Below, one piece after another: positions 8,736 to 17,559 of a DNA stretch of 41,396 nucleotides. Positions within the stretch are counted from its first letter, which is position 1, and each line of letters starts with the position of its first letter. Made by a program: the position numbers and the translations under genes. Location: positions 1 to 41,396 of the forward strand of contig JBELBJ010000009.1 in the NCBI GenBank assembly GCA_042095375.1, given 5' to 3'. A model generated the notes under the pieces. It was not told the origin of the DNA. It did no database searches and saw nothing but the letters and a program-made list of their open reading frames with translations. Source of the DNA: GCA-2715645 sp042095375. Its GTDB lineage: Bacteria; Bacteroidota; Bacteroidia; Cytophagales; MED-G16.

Positions 8736-9653
8736 ATGACTAAAATATTAAAAAAATATTTAATTGTTATAGTAGGACCTACAGCCTCAGGAAAAACTAG
8801 TTTAGCAATCAAAGTTGCTAAAAAAATAAAATGTGAAATTATTTCTGCAGATTCAAGACAGTTTTTTAAGGAAATGAATATAGGAACAGCTAAACCTAAT
8901 GAGAAAGAATTATCAAAAATTAAGCATCATTTTATAAATAATTTGTCAGTTAAAGATGACTATAATGCTGGTAATTTTGAAAATGATGCATTAAAAACCT
9001 TAGATAATCTTTATAAAAAATTTAATTACGTAATCATGACTGGTGGTTCTGGTCTTTATATTGATGCTGTTTGTTATGGTTTAGATTTTTTTCCTAAAAT
9101 TCCTATAGAATTTCGTGAAAAATTAATAAATGAATTCAAAAGAAAAGGATTAAAAAATTTACTAAATGAGTTAAAAATTAAAGATATAAAATATTATAGA
9201 AAAGTAGATAAAAATAATTTTCATAGGATAATCAGGGCTTTAGAAGTTATAAGATTTTCAGGAAAAAGATTCTCTGATTTCACAAAGAATTCTAAAAAGA
9301 AAAGAAATTTTCAAATAATTAAAATTGGAATTGAACATAAAAAAAAAAAACTTCATGAATTTATTGATAGGAGAGTAGATTTAATGGTCCATAATGGTTT
9401 ATTTGATGAAGTAAAAGATTTGATAAAATATAAAAATAAAAATGCTTTAAATACTCTAGGTTATAAAGAAGTTTTTCAATATTTCAAAAATAAAAATTCA
9501 AAAAAAGAAATTATAAATCAGATAAAAATTAATACAAAAAAATATGCAAAAAGACAAAATACATGGTTTAATAGAAATAATGATGTAAAATGGTTTAAAC
9601 TCAATTTTGAAAAAATAATTAATTACATAAATAAACAAATTAATAATTATTGA
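8736..9653 (+). CDS. miaA: tRNA dimethylallyltransferase
   Basis: MiaA adds a dimethylallyl group to A37 of tRNAs that read UNN codons. The P-loop GPTASGKT is at 14-21, followed by ISADSRQFF and NIGTAKP, then TGGSGLYIDA and NTLGYKE. I start at the ATG at 8736 (305 residues); a TTG three codons upstream is in frame but adds nothing. The last 14 nt overlap the 3' end of the convergent pfkA. Confidence 0.95.
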   Translation: MTKILKKYLIVIVGPTASGKTSLAIKVAKKIKCEIISADSRQFFKEMNIGTAKPNEKELSKIKHHFINNLSVKDDYNAGNFENDALKTLDNLYKKFNYVIMTGGSGLYIDAVCYGLDFFPKIPIEFREKLINEFKRKGLKNLLNELKIKDIKYYRKVDKNNFHRIIRALEVIRFSGKRFSDFTKNSKKKRNFQIIKIGIEHKKKKLHEFIDRRVDLMVHNGLFDEVKDLIKYKNKNALNTLGYKEVFQYFKNKNSKKEIINQIKINTKKYAKRQNTWFNRNNDVKWFKLNFEKIINYINKQINNY

Positions 9654-10617
9654 TTATCTCAGTGATTTTGAAGAGGTCTTTATCTATTTCTTTTTTTGTT
9701 TTAATAGATTTCTCAAGATCTAAAAAAGTGATCTTGTCATTTGTGATTCCAATCATTTTACTTTTACCTTTTTTAATTATTTCATTTACTGAATAATAAC
9801 CAAATAAAGAACTGTTGATTCTATCTTTTTCACATGGACTTCCACCTCTTTGAATATGACCTAAAATAGAAAACCTAACATTTGAATTTTTCATTCTTTT
9901 TTGAACATACTCTGTAATTTTATCTATTGGACCTAAATTACATCCTTCAGCATAAATGATAATAATTGATTTTTTTTTAATGTTTATTTCTCTGATTTTC
10001 TTTACTAAAAAATCAAGATTTTTAATTTTTATTTCAGGAATCATAATTAATTCTGCCCCAGTAGCATTTCCAGCATGAATAGATAAATGTCCTGAGTTTC
10101 TTCCCATAACTTCAATAAAAAAAATTCTTTCATGAGAAGATGCGGTATCTCTTATTTTATCTACGGAATCCATAATTGTTTGAACTGCAGTATTAAAACC
10201 TATTGAATAATCAGTTCCATATATATCATTATCAATAGTGGAGGGAATTCCAATTATTGGAATTTTATATTCTTTTGAGAAAATAGAGGCTCCTTTAAAT
10301 GACCCATCGCCTCCTAAAATTATAAGCCCATCTATATTTTCTTTTATCAAGTTATTATATGCGACTTTTCTATATTTTTTTTGTTTAAATTCTTCACATC
10401 TATTTGTTTTAAGAATAGTTCCCCCTTTATGAACAATATTTGTTACACTTTCTGGAGATAAATTGATAAAATTAGAATTTAAAAGCCCTTTAAATCCATA
10501 CTCTATTCCTGTGACATATATATTTTTTTTATATGCAGTTCTAACAACAGATCTTATACAAGCATTCATTCCAGGTGCATCTCCTCCAGAAGTTAAAATC
10601 CCAATTCTTTTAATCAT
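9640..10617 (-). CDS. pfkA: ATP-dependent 6-phosphofructokinase
   Basis: PfkA phosphorylates fructose 6-phosphate in glycolysis. Motifs: GILTSGGDAPGMNA (6-19), GGDGS (102-106), STIDND with the catalytic Asp129, and EVMGRNSGH. Gly in GGDGS and Ser in PSTIDND indicate ATP rather than pyrophosphate as donor. The 325 residues match the bacterial tetrameric form. Its 3' end overlaps miaA by 14 nt on the other strand; upstream it diverges from a glycosyltransferase gene. Confidence 0.96.
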   Translation of the reverse strand: MIKRIGILTSGGDAPGMNACIRSVVRTAYKKNIYVTGIEYGFKGLLNSNFINLSPESVTNIVHKGGTILKTNRCEEFKQKKYRKVAYNNLIKENIDGLIILGGDGSFKGASIFSKEYKIPIIGIPSTIDNDIYGTDYSIGFNTAVQTIMDSVDKIRDTASSHERIFFIEVMGRNSGHLSIHAGNATGAELIMIPEIKIKNLDFLVKKIREINIKKKSIIIIYAEGCNLGPIDKITEYVQKRMKNSNVRFSILGHIQRGGSPCEKDRINSSLFGYYSVNEIIKKGKSKMIGITNDKITFLDLEKSIKTKKEIDKDLFKITEIINNY

Positions 10618-10689
10618 AATGTATTTTTAATGTAATAGATTAAATTTAATAAGACTATTTTTGACGAATATAATTTTTTTTTGATAAAA

Positions 10690-11952
10690 ATGAACAAAGT
10701 TTTAATTATTAGTTATTACTGGCCTCCTAAAATCTCACCAGGGGTATTTAGGTGGTATTATTTTTCTAAATATTTACCAAATTATGGTTATAAACCTATT
10801 GTTTTTACACCATTAACTTCAAAAGTTAATAATTCCAGAAATCAATTTGATAATAATATTGATTTAATAAAAAGAAAAATTTTTGATCCTTCTGATATAT
10901 TATCTAGTTTATTTAAAACAAACATAAATAAAGGTATATTATCATCTTCTAATTCAATTTTAAATAATTTTTTAAGTTGGATAAGAATTAATTTTTTTAT
11001 TCCTGATTCTAGAATTTTTTGGGTAAAGCCTTCAGTTAATTACTTAAAAAAGTATATTGAAAATAATAATATTAAAACAATTATTACTACAGGCCCCCCT
11101 CATAGTATTCATTTAATTGGATTAAAAATTAAAGATATTTTAAATATTAATTGGATAGCTGATTTTAGAGATCCATGGTCTTCATGGGATATTTTACAAG
11201 ATATGAAGCCAAATAATAAAATAATAAATAAACATAAAGAATTAGAAAAAAAAATTTTAAAAAATGCTAATAAAGTAATTGTAACAAATCCTAATCTTTA
11301 TTCTGAATTTTTAAATATAATTGATGCTAATAAATTAGAACTTTTAACCAATGGAACTTTATTGTTTAAAAGCAAAAAACAATATGGTTCAAAGAAATTT
11401 AAAATTTCTTATTTAGGCTTATTAAATAAATTTAGATTTCCCAAGGTTTTTTTTAATGTTTTAAAGGAATTAATAATAAAAAATGATGAAATAGATAAAG
11501 ATATTGAAATTTTCATATCAGGTACAATTGATAAATCGATTTATAATTATTTAATCAATGATAGTATTTTGAAAACAAAAATAAATTATGTTCAAAATGT
11601 TGAATATGAAAATACATTTCATCATTTTAATTCTTCAAGTCTTTTATTATTATTACTAAATAAAAAGTCCATAAATACTACACCAACTAAAGTTTTTGAT
11701 TATGCCACATCTGGAACACCAGTTTTAACTTTGGGTGAGAAAAAAGATAAAAATATGGATTTACTTCTTAGGGAATTATCTTTAGAAAAGATTGTATCTT
11801 ATTCTGATAAAATTTCTATTGAAAAGACAATTTTAAGATCTTATAAAAATTTTAAATTAAATATTAAAAATAAACCATCTGATAATATTAAAAAATATGA
11901 TAGAAAGTATTTAGCTGAAAAACTATCTAAAATTTTGGATTATTATTATTAA
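10690..11952 (+). CDS. glycosyltransferase, GT4-like (GT-B fold)
   Basis: A 420-residue protein starting MNKVLIISYYWPP, the typical first strand and loop of GT-B enzymes. TTGPPHS (133-139) and ADFRDPW (157-163) follow, patterns common in Bacteroidetes GT4 enzymes of surface polysaccharide synthesis. Near the C terminus TKVFDYATSGTPVL corresponds to the nucleotide-sugar binding region. Donor and acceptor cannot be told. I use the ATG at 10690; an in-frame TTG at 10681 is possible but less likely. The 3' end overlaps the convergent flippase gene by 26 nt. Confidence 0.86.
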   Translation: MNKVLIISYYWPPKISPGVFRWYYFSKYLPNYGYKPIVFTPLTSKVNNSRNQFDNNIDLIKRKIFDPSDILSSLFKTNINKGILSSSNSILNNFLSWIRINFFIPDSRIFWVKPSVNYLKKYIENNNIKTIITTGPPHSIHLIGLKIKDILNINWIADFRDPWSSWDILQDMKPNNKIINKHKELEKKILKNANKVIVTNPNLYSEFLNIIDANKLELLTNGTLLFKSKKQYGSKKFKISYLGLLNKFRFPKVFFNVLKELIIKNDEIDKDIEIFISGTIDKSIYNYLINDSILKTKINYVQNVEYENTFHHFNSSSLLLLLLNKKSINTTPTKVFDYATSGTPVLTLGEKKDKNMDLLLRELSLEKIVSYSDKISIEKTILRSYKNFKLNIKNKPSDNIKKYDRKYLAEKLSKILDYYY

Positions 11953-13414
11953 GAAATTTATCAATTAATTTATTTAAATCAATTGAAATTTTAAAAAAGT
12001 AAATAATTGGAATAAAAAGAATCATAATCACAAAAGATTTAAATAATATATCTATAATAAAATTCTCATAAGATGGCAAAAAGTTGATTATAAAGTATAT
12101 GAAGATAGTTATAATGATAACATAAACTGATTTTATCGAAAAAGGTAGAAAATAATATTTAGAGTAAATAAAAATAATCTTTGTAAAATTAAAAATTACT
12201 GATGATAATAGTGCTGCATAAGCTGCTCCATCTATTCCATATTTTGGAATTAAAATATAATTTGAAAATATAGTAATTATAGCAAGAATAATTATTGATG
12301 TAACGCTAAATTTATAATGTTTAGACATTAAAATTAGTTCACTTCCAAAACTTGATGTCATGGTTATTAGTTTAGCTATACATATTATTGGGACAATGCT
12401 TATTCCATTTATAAAATTATTTTTATTAGGAATAATATTAAATATATTTTCAAGATTACTAATTAGTAATAAGAATAATAAAGAACCGATTATTAATTGA
12501 TTAATTGATACTATTTTATAATAATTTTCAATCGTATTTAAGTTTTTTTCTTTGAATAGTTTTGAAAGTATAGGTGTTGAAATTTGAGATATTGCTCTTC
12601 TTGGCATTTCAATAATAATTGCAATATAAAATGCTGTTGTATATACACCTGTATCAGACAATCCCAATAAGGCTGAAATCATTAATATATCTATGTTTAA
12701 GATTATAACATTTCCAAAACCACTAATTAAAGAGTATAGATTAAAATTTAATATGTTATTAACTTTATCTCTTATTTTTTGAATATTAAAATCAAACTTA
12801 AATTTTTCTTTATTGTATGAATATAAAATTAATAGTATTACACCAATTAAATAAATTGGTATTTGGAAATATATCATTTGATTAAAATTAATAATTGAGG
12901 TAGATAGTAATAAAACTGATAAACCTGTTAATAATCTATTTAATACTCCATTAGTAAAATTTGGGAGAATAATATGCATTCTAGATTTAAGGTAAGATTC
13001 AAAAATTGTACTGATTGTTAATAGAAGTAAAATTGAAAGTATAATATGAAAATAATCAATTATTAATTTTGATTTTTTTGAAAAAAAATCGACTATAAAA
13101 GAATTAAAGAAAAAAATTATTATTAATACAGAGGAAAAACCAATAATCGTAAGAAAAAACTGAATAGAAAAAAATTCATTTTTGGATTTAGTATCATTAC
13201 TAAATTCAGGATAAAACTTTATTGATGTGCCACTTATTCCAAATGCTGCTAAGGGTAATAGTAATGTTGCAGCACTTATAATTTGTCTAATTAAACCTAT
13301 TTCTTCAGTTTCAAGATATAAAGGAAATAATATTAATGAATTAATAAAGCCTATTAAGACACCTAAGTATATTATTAAAGAACTCCAAAAACTTTGTTTT
13401 AATAGTACCCCCAT
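11927..13414 (-). CDS. polysaccharide flippase (Wzx-like, MOP superfamily)
   Basis: A 495-residue integral membrane protein with about 12-14 hydrophobic segments along its whole length. The first segment begins KQSFWSSLIIYLGVLIGFIN, and GISGTSIKFYPEF in the second loop region is the usual look of Wzx-type lipid-linked oligosaccharide flippases. The function inferred is moving undecaprenyl-linked glycan units across the inner membrane. It lies 1 nt downstream of the methyltransferase gene, likely in one transcript, and converges on the GT4-like gene. Confidence 0.88.
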   Translation of the reverse strand: MGVLLKQSFWSSLIIYLGVLIGFINSLILFPLYLETEEIGLIRQIISAATLLLPLAAFGISGTSIKFYPEFSNDTKSKNEFFSIQFFLTIIGFSSVLIIIFFFNSFIVDFFSKKSKLIIDYFHIILSILLLLTISTIFESYLKSRMHIILPNFTNGVLNRLLTGLSVLLLSTSIINFNQMIYFQIPIYLIGVILLILYSYNKEKFKFDFNIQKIRDKVNNILNFNLYSLISGFGNVIILNIDILMISALLGLSDTGVYTTAFYIAIIIEMPRRAISQISTPILSKLFKEKNLNTIENYYKIVSINQLIIGSLLFLLLISNLENIFNIIPNKNNFINGISIVPIICIAKLITMTSSFGSELILMSKHYKFSVTSIIILAIITIFSNYILIPKYGIDGAAYAALLSSVIFNFTKIIFIYSKYYFLPFSIKSVYVIIITIFIYFIINFLPSYENFIIDILFKSFVIMILFIPIIYFFKISIDLNKLIDKFLNNNNPKF

Positions 13415-13415
13415 T

Positions 13416-13958
13416 TTATTCTCTTATGGCTTCTATAACATAATATCTATTAGTTATATTTCTTAATATTGTTCTAATTCCAGGAATAAATGATGGGTTA
13501 ACCCATTTTTCTCTTCTAATTACTTTCCATCCGGATTTTTTTAATAACCAGTCAAATTGCCAATCTTCAAATTCATGAAAATGCCAGGCTCTTTCATCAT
13601 TTGGATGACGATATGCTTTACTATACCATAGGTTTAGTGGTACACTTGCATATAATTTTTTAGATTTAATACTTTTTAATAATTCAAAAGGAGAAAGAAG
13701 ATGTTCTAAAATTTCGAAAGCAGTTATGGCATCAAAATTTTCTGTTTTATGATTTATTGGAAATAAATCTAAATCATCACCATTAGTATTAGCTATATTA
13801 TATCCTTCATTTATCATTCTTTCTGAAAGTCTATTGTGAACTCCAATGTCAAGAATATTACTATTTTTTGGTAGAGTTTTCTTTATAAACTTTATTGTAT
13901 TATTAAATCTTATTTTTTCAGAATATTTATAGTTAAATTTTTTAATTTTTTCAAACAT
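13416..13958 (-). CDS. class I SAM-dependent methyltransferase
   Basis: This 180-residue protein has a Rossmann-type SAM motif I (ILDIGV, 35-40) and a motif IV region, FDAITAFEILEHLLSP (75-90), typical of Methyltransf_11/23 proteins. The C-terminal part contains HFHEFEDWQFDWLL. The protein is short for a glycan methyltransferase, but no motif is broken. Its place directly before the flippase suggests that it modifies a sugar or lipid-linked glycan; this is inference. Confidence 0.82.
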   Translation of the reverse strand: MFEKIKKFNYKYSEKIRFNNTIKFIKKTLPKNSNILDIGVHNRLSERMINEGYNIANTNGDDLDLFPINHKTENFDAITAFEILEHLLSPFELLKSIKSKKLYASVPLNLWYSKAYRHPNDERAWHFHEFEDWQFDWLLKKSGWKVIRREKWVNPSFIPGIRTILRNITNRYYVIEAIRE

Positions 13959-14063
13959 TTTATAATTTATAAAATTTTAACTAAGTTATATGTAATTGTT
14001 AAATTACGTTGAAACATATATAATTTAATCGTATAATTATAATTTCTATTTAAAGTTTTTTAA

Positions 14064-14960
14064 ATGAAATCTTTATTCTATAAGATAATATACGCTAGTA
14101 ATGTAAACTTTATTTTAAGAAATATTCTTAAAATTTTCAATTATATATTTGGTTTTAAATTCATATTACATCCATCAGGTATTGTGAAAACTATTCTAAA
14201 AAATAATAAAGTAGTTTACTTTAAAACCAATCAAACTGCTTATGTTACTGTAAGGATATTTTGGCATGGTTATAAAAGTTTTGAATATTCTTTAATTTTT
14301 ATTGATTTAATAAAAAAAATTAAAACTTTTTTTGATGTAGGGGCTAATATAGGTTATTATACAATTTTAGGTGGATCAATAAATAAAAATCTAAAGATTA
14401 TTTCTTTTGAACCTTCAGATGGAGCTTGCCAGTATGTAAAAAATAATATTATTTTAAATAATCTTTCTAAAAATGTCATTTTGGAAAAAAGTGCTTTATC
14501 TGATAACAATGGATATACTGAATTTCATGAAGTATACAACCCTAAATACCCTTTAACTCCTAATCTAAGTGGTGAACATAACATTGGAACAAAAACGCTT
14601 AAATCAATGAAAATATCAAATGTAAAAACAATCACATTAGATAATTATATATCTAAAGAAAAAATAACTAGTCTAGATTTAATAAAGTTAGATACAGAAG
14701 GTTCTGAACATTTAATTATTAAAAAAGGAATCAAGACTATTAAAAAATTTAAACCTATAATTATATGTGAAATTTTGAGAAAATCTAAAAATAATGTATT
14801 CATAAATGATTTATTAAAAAAGCTTAATTATAATTTTTATTATCACAATAATAATAAACTGATTAAGATAAACTCTTTAAATGAAAAGCTTATTCATAAT
14901 CCAAAAGATTATTTTTTTGTTCACCCCTGTAAAGAAATTTTAATTAAAGAATATCTCTAA
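14064..14960 (+). CDS. FkbM family methyltransferase
   Basis: A 298-residue protein with the FkbM hallmarks: FDVGANIGYYT (90-100) as SAM motif I, SFEPSD (114-119) as motif II, and KLDTEGSE (208-215). FkbM enzymes O-methylate sugars or other small molecules and are frequent in surface-glycan loci, which fits the neighbours. It diverges from the other methyltransferase gene across 105 nt. Its stop is 14 nt from a perfect hairpin shared with the convergent GT2 gene. Confidence 0.9.
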   Translation: MKSLFYKIIYASNVNFILRNILKIFNYIFGFKFILHPSGIVKTILKNNKVVYFKTNQTAYVTVRIFWHGYKSFEYSLIFIDLIKKIKTFFDVGANIGYYTILGGSINKNLKIISFEPSDGACQYVKNNIILNNLSKNVILEKSALSDNNGYTEFHEVYNPKYPLTPNLSGEHNIGTKTLKSMKISNVKTITLDNYISKEKITSLDLIKLDTEGSEHLIIKKGIKTIKKFKPIIICEILRKSKNNVFINDLLKKLNYNFYYHNNNKLIKINSLNEKLIHNPKDYFFVHPCKEILIKEYL

Positions 14961-14967
14961 TTAAAAT

Positions 14968-15825
14968 TTATCTTATTAAGAATATTTTTTTTAAAATATT
15001 CTTAATTCTATAATTCCTAATAAAATTTCCTTGATTTTTTGATACTAGAAATTCAGTTTTGTTTTTACGTGCATTCAGATAGCCAGATAAGCATTCAATT
15101 ATATGGTTCAAATTTTTGTTTTTCCAAACTAATTTTAATGAAGCAAGAAAAGTAATTAATATTCCATACCTTAATCTATACATTAATATACCTTGATTAA
15201 ATACATGATTTTTTTTATATCTTTCAGTTGTTGCTCTTAAGTGTTTTACTATTAGTTTATCATCCACTTTTGTTTTATAATTAAAATATTTTGCTAATAG
15301 TTCATCTATTGTATCCCATCCAAGATTTTCACTTAGTCCACCAATATCTTTGAAACATTTTTTTGAATAAAGTTTAGTTGCACCTCTTATATGTTTTTTA
15401 TCATGTAAACTTTCATATATCCATTTATTATTTTTTTTAACATATAAAGTACCTGAGCATATTCCAATATTTATATTTTTTTTAAAATGTTGAATCATTT
15501 TTTCAAAATAATTTTTTGGTAAAATGATATCTCCATCAAATTTTCCTATTAAATCATATTTTATTTTTGACTTTGATTTACCAAAATTGAAAGCTTTAAT
15601 TATTTTTTTCCCTGCTTCTGCTTTTCCGTTTGAAGTTTTATTGTAACCATTTATCCATGAAAATTTTTTAGAATATTTATTTATTATTTCTTTTGAATTA
15701 TCTGTAGAACCGTCATTAACTAATATTAAATTTAAAGGTTTCGTAGTTTGATTAACAAAAGACTGTAAACATTTATCTAATTGATTTTCTTCATTAAATA
15801 TTGGAATTATAATTAATATTTTCAT
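14968..15825 (-). CDS. glycosyltransferase family 2
   Basis: A 285-residue GT-A enzyme: IIIPIFNEENQL near the N terminus, VNDGSTDNS (36-44) for nucleotide binding, and Asp97-Gly98-Asp99 in KFDGDI as the metal-binding DxD. DELLAKYFNYKT resembles the catalytic acidic loop of the family. The sugar is unknown. It starts 7 nt after the TauE/SafE gene and ends the long minus-strand run. Its last codons lie inside a perfect inverted repeat that may serve as terminator. Confidence 0.9.
   Translation of the reverse strand: MKILIIIPIFNEENQLDKCLQSFVNQTTKPLNLILVNDGSTDNSKEIINKYSKKFSWINGYNKTSNGKAEAGKKIIKAFNFGKSKSKIKYDLIGKFDGDIILPKNYFEKMIQHFKKNINIGICSGTLYVKKNNKWIYESLHDKKHIRGATKLYSKKCFKDIGGLSENLGWDTIDELLAKYFNYKTKVDDKLIVKHLRATTERYKKNHVFNQGILMYRLRYGILITFLASLKLVWKNKNLNHIIECLSGYLNARKNKTEFLVSKNQGNFIRNYRIKNILKKIFLIR
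14975..15006. terminator. perfect hairpin between convergent FkbM and GT2 genes
   Basis: Arms of 14 bp (14975-14988 and 14993-15006; left arm ATTAAGAATATTTT) are exact reverse complements with a TTTT loop. It sits just after the FkbM stop and overlaps the final codons of the GT2 gene, a place where a bidirectional terminator is expected. The stem is AT-rich and no long U-tract follows it on either strand, so termination strength is uncertain. Confidence 0.55.
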
Positions 15826-15832
15826 AATCTTC

Positions 15833-16597
15833 TTAAAAGTACCATAATTTTATTGCCATAATTGAGGATGATATTACAATAAATATTTTAATAATTTTAT
15901 CAGATTTATTGTATGACCATCTACTAGCAACCCAACCACCTATTGCATTTCCAACACCCAAATTTATTCCTAATATCCAATTAATTTTATTTTCCATAAT
16001 AAAAATTATTAAAGCAAAAGTTGTATATACGAATACTACAAATACTTTAATGCTATTTGCTTTTGATAATTTAATTCCATTAAAATTAGATAAAACAGTA
16101 AGAATTATAAATCCAACCCCTGCATGAATAAAACCTCCATATATTCCTATAAAAAAAAATATAATTGCTGAAATTATTTTATTTTTAATATTTAATTTTT
16201 TTGAATCTTTATCTAATGATTTTTTATTAAAAACTATTGTTATTACAACTAAAACAATAACTAATGCTAGTATCTTATTAAACAAATCTTCATCAATATC
16301 TACAGCAATTTTAGCACCTATTATAGCACCAATTAATGCTGATATCGATAACCAAGACGAATATTTAAAATCTGAAATTCCTCTACTTTTATATCCTGAA
16401 ATTGAAAAAATATTTTGCATAAAAATTGCAATTCTATTTGTACCATTTGCAATATTTGATGGTAAACCCATAAAAATAAGAATAGGAAGAGTTAATAGAG
16501 ATCCGCCTCCAGCTACTGTATTAATAAAACCAGCTATTATTCCACATAGGAATAGTATAATTATATCATTAAATGCTAATTCCATACTCAAATACAT
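15833..16597 (-). CDS. TauE/SafE family (sulfite exporter-like) membrane protein
   Basis: A 254-residue membrane protein with about 7-8 hydrophobic segments. GIIAGFINTVAGGGSLLTLPIL near the N terminus and GIYGGFIHAGVGFIILT in the middle are the two family repeats. Relatives carry organic or sulfur-containing anions, but the substrate is not known. The first codon could be ATG 16597 or ATG 16585; both lie inside the end of folK, overlapping it by 29 or 17 nt. Confidence 0.88.
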   Translation of the reverse strand: MYLSMELAFNDIIILFLCGIIAGFINTVAGGGSLLTLPILIFMGLPSNIANGTNRIAIFMQNIFSISGYKSRGISDFKYSSWLSISALIGAIIGAKIAVDIDEDLFNKILALVIVLVVITIVFNKKSLDKDSKKLNIKNKIISAIIFFFIGIYGGFIHAGVGFIILTVLSNFNGIKLSKANSIKVFVVFVYTTFALIIFIMENKINWILGINLGVGNAIGGWVASRWSYNKSDKIIKIFIVISSSIMAIKLWYF

Positions 16598-17066
16598 TCA
16601 ATTTATCTTTTGATAATTTTAATAATTGATTCATAGTTTTATTTATTCCTGGATGAATATAATTTTTAGCTATTTGATTTAATGGCACCAAAATGAAATT
16701 TCTATTTTGAATTAATGGATGTGGAATAACTAAATTTTTTAAATTAATTATTTCGTTATTATAAAATAATATATCAATATCTATATTTCTTGCTTTCCAT
16801 CTTCCTTTTCTGATTCTGCCTAGTGATTTTTCAATACTTAAAATTTTTTTTAATACTTCTTTAGATTTTAAATTCGTTTCAATTATTATAACCTGATTTA
16901 AAAAATTAGCTTGAGATTTAAATCCCCAAGGTTCGGATTCATATATTTTTGAATTAATAATAATTTTCCCAACTTCATTAAAAATTCTACTTCTCGCTAA
17001 AGATAGATTTTGAGTTCTGTCACCAATATTTGATCCTAATGATAAAAATACTTTATTTATTTCCAA
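16569..17066 (-). CDS. folK: 6-hydroxymethyl-7,8-dihydropterin pyrophosphokinase
   Basis: FolK activates the pterin ring for dihydropteroate synthesis. The 165-residue protein has the opening SLGSNIGDR (9-17), ESEPWGF (43-49), and RWKARNIDIDIL (89-100) with Asp96 and Asp98 as metal ligands, then IPHPLIQNRNFILVPL. It overlaps the DUF2061 gene upstream by 14 nt and the TauE/SafE gene downstream. folA and fmt lie in the same run, which gives a folate theme. Confidence 0.95.
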   Translation of the reverse strand: MEINKVFLSLGSNIGDRTQNLSLARSRIFNEVGKIIINSKIYESEPWGFKSQANFLNQVIIIETNLKSKEVLKKILSIEKSLGRIRKGRWKARNIDIDILFYNNEIINLKNLVIPHPLIQNRNFILVPLNQIAKNYIHPGINKTMNQLLKLSKDKLNVFEYGISI

Positions 17067-17559
17067 TTGATTGTTTATCCCAGATTCTTTCGTGAATATA
17101 ATATAGAATAGGTTTTGTTATTATTTCTGCAATAGCAACTCCACCTCCTAATTTAGCACTTTGAATTATAAACGAACTTATTATAAATGTATCTAATGAT
17201 CCAATTATCCTATATGTTATTGCTTTATATAAGCTTCTTTTTTTTGAATGATGGAATGCATCAGATTGACTTTTCCATCCTAATCTCCATGCCCTTTCAT
17301 GAAAGTAATATATGACAAGTTTTGTAATAATTTCAATAGAACCTACCAAAAGACCATCTGTAACACTTTCTCTAACTGTTGTTTCAGTAACTTCAAAGTC
17401 CATTGATATTAAACCAATATCAGATAAAAAATAGAAAATTTCATTTCCATAATAAGAAAATAAAAATGCTAAAATTGTAGTATCAAGAGATGCGATTACT
17501 CTCCAAGTAAAAGTTTTATAAATACTTCTTTTGTATGTTGCATCAATTTTTTTTTTCAT
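17053..17559 (-). CDS. membrane protein with two DUF2061 units
   Basis: A 168-residue protein made of two similar halves. Each begins with a basic start and a conserved core: KRSIYKTFTWRVIASLDTTI (about 10-29) and KRSLYKAITYRIIGSLDTFI (about 108-127). Each ends with a second conserved helix, EIITKLVIYYFHERAWRLGW and EIITKPILYYIHERIWDK. About four membrane segments are predicted by eye. DUF2061 has no assigned function; in some bacteria it accompanies sulfate-assimilation genes, none of which are seen here. ATGA overlap with the E2 gene and 14-nt overlap with folK. Confidence 0.87.
   Translation of the reverse strand: MKKKIDATYKRSIYKTFTWRVIASLDTTILAFLFSYYGNEIFYFLSDIGLISMDFEVTETTVRESVTDGLLVGSIEIITKLVIYYFHERAWRLGWKSQSDAFHHSKKRSLYKAITYRIIGSLDTFIISSFIIQSAKLGGGVAIAEIITKPILYYIHERIWDKQSIGNK

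Noticed and set aside
10681..10689. TTG start of the GT4-like gene (and similarly TTG 8727 of miaA and TTG 38114 of pncB)
   Set aside because: An in-frame ATG 1-3 codons downstream begins exactly at the conserved N terminus.
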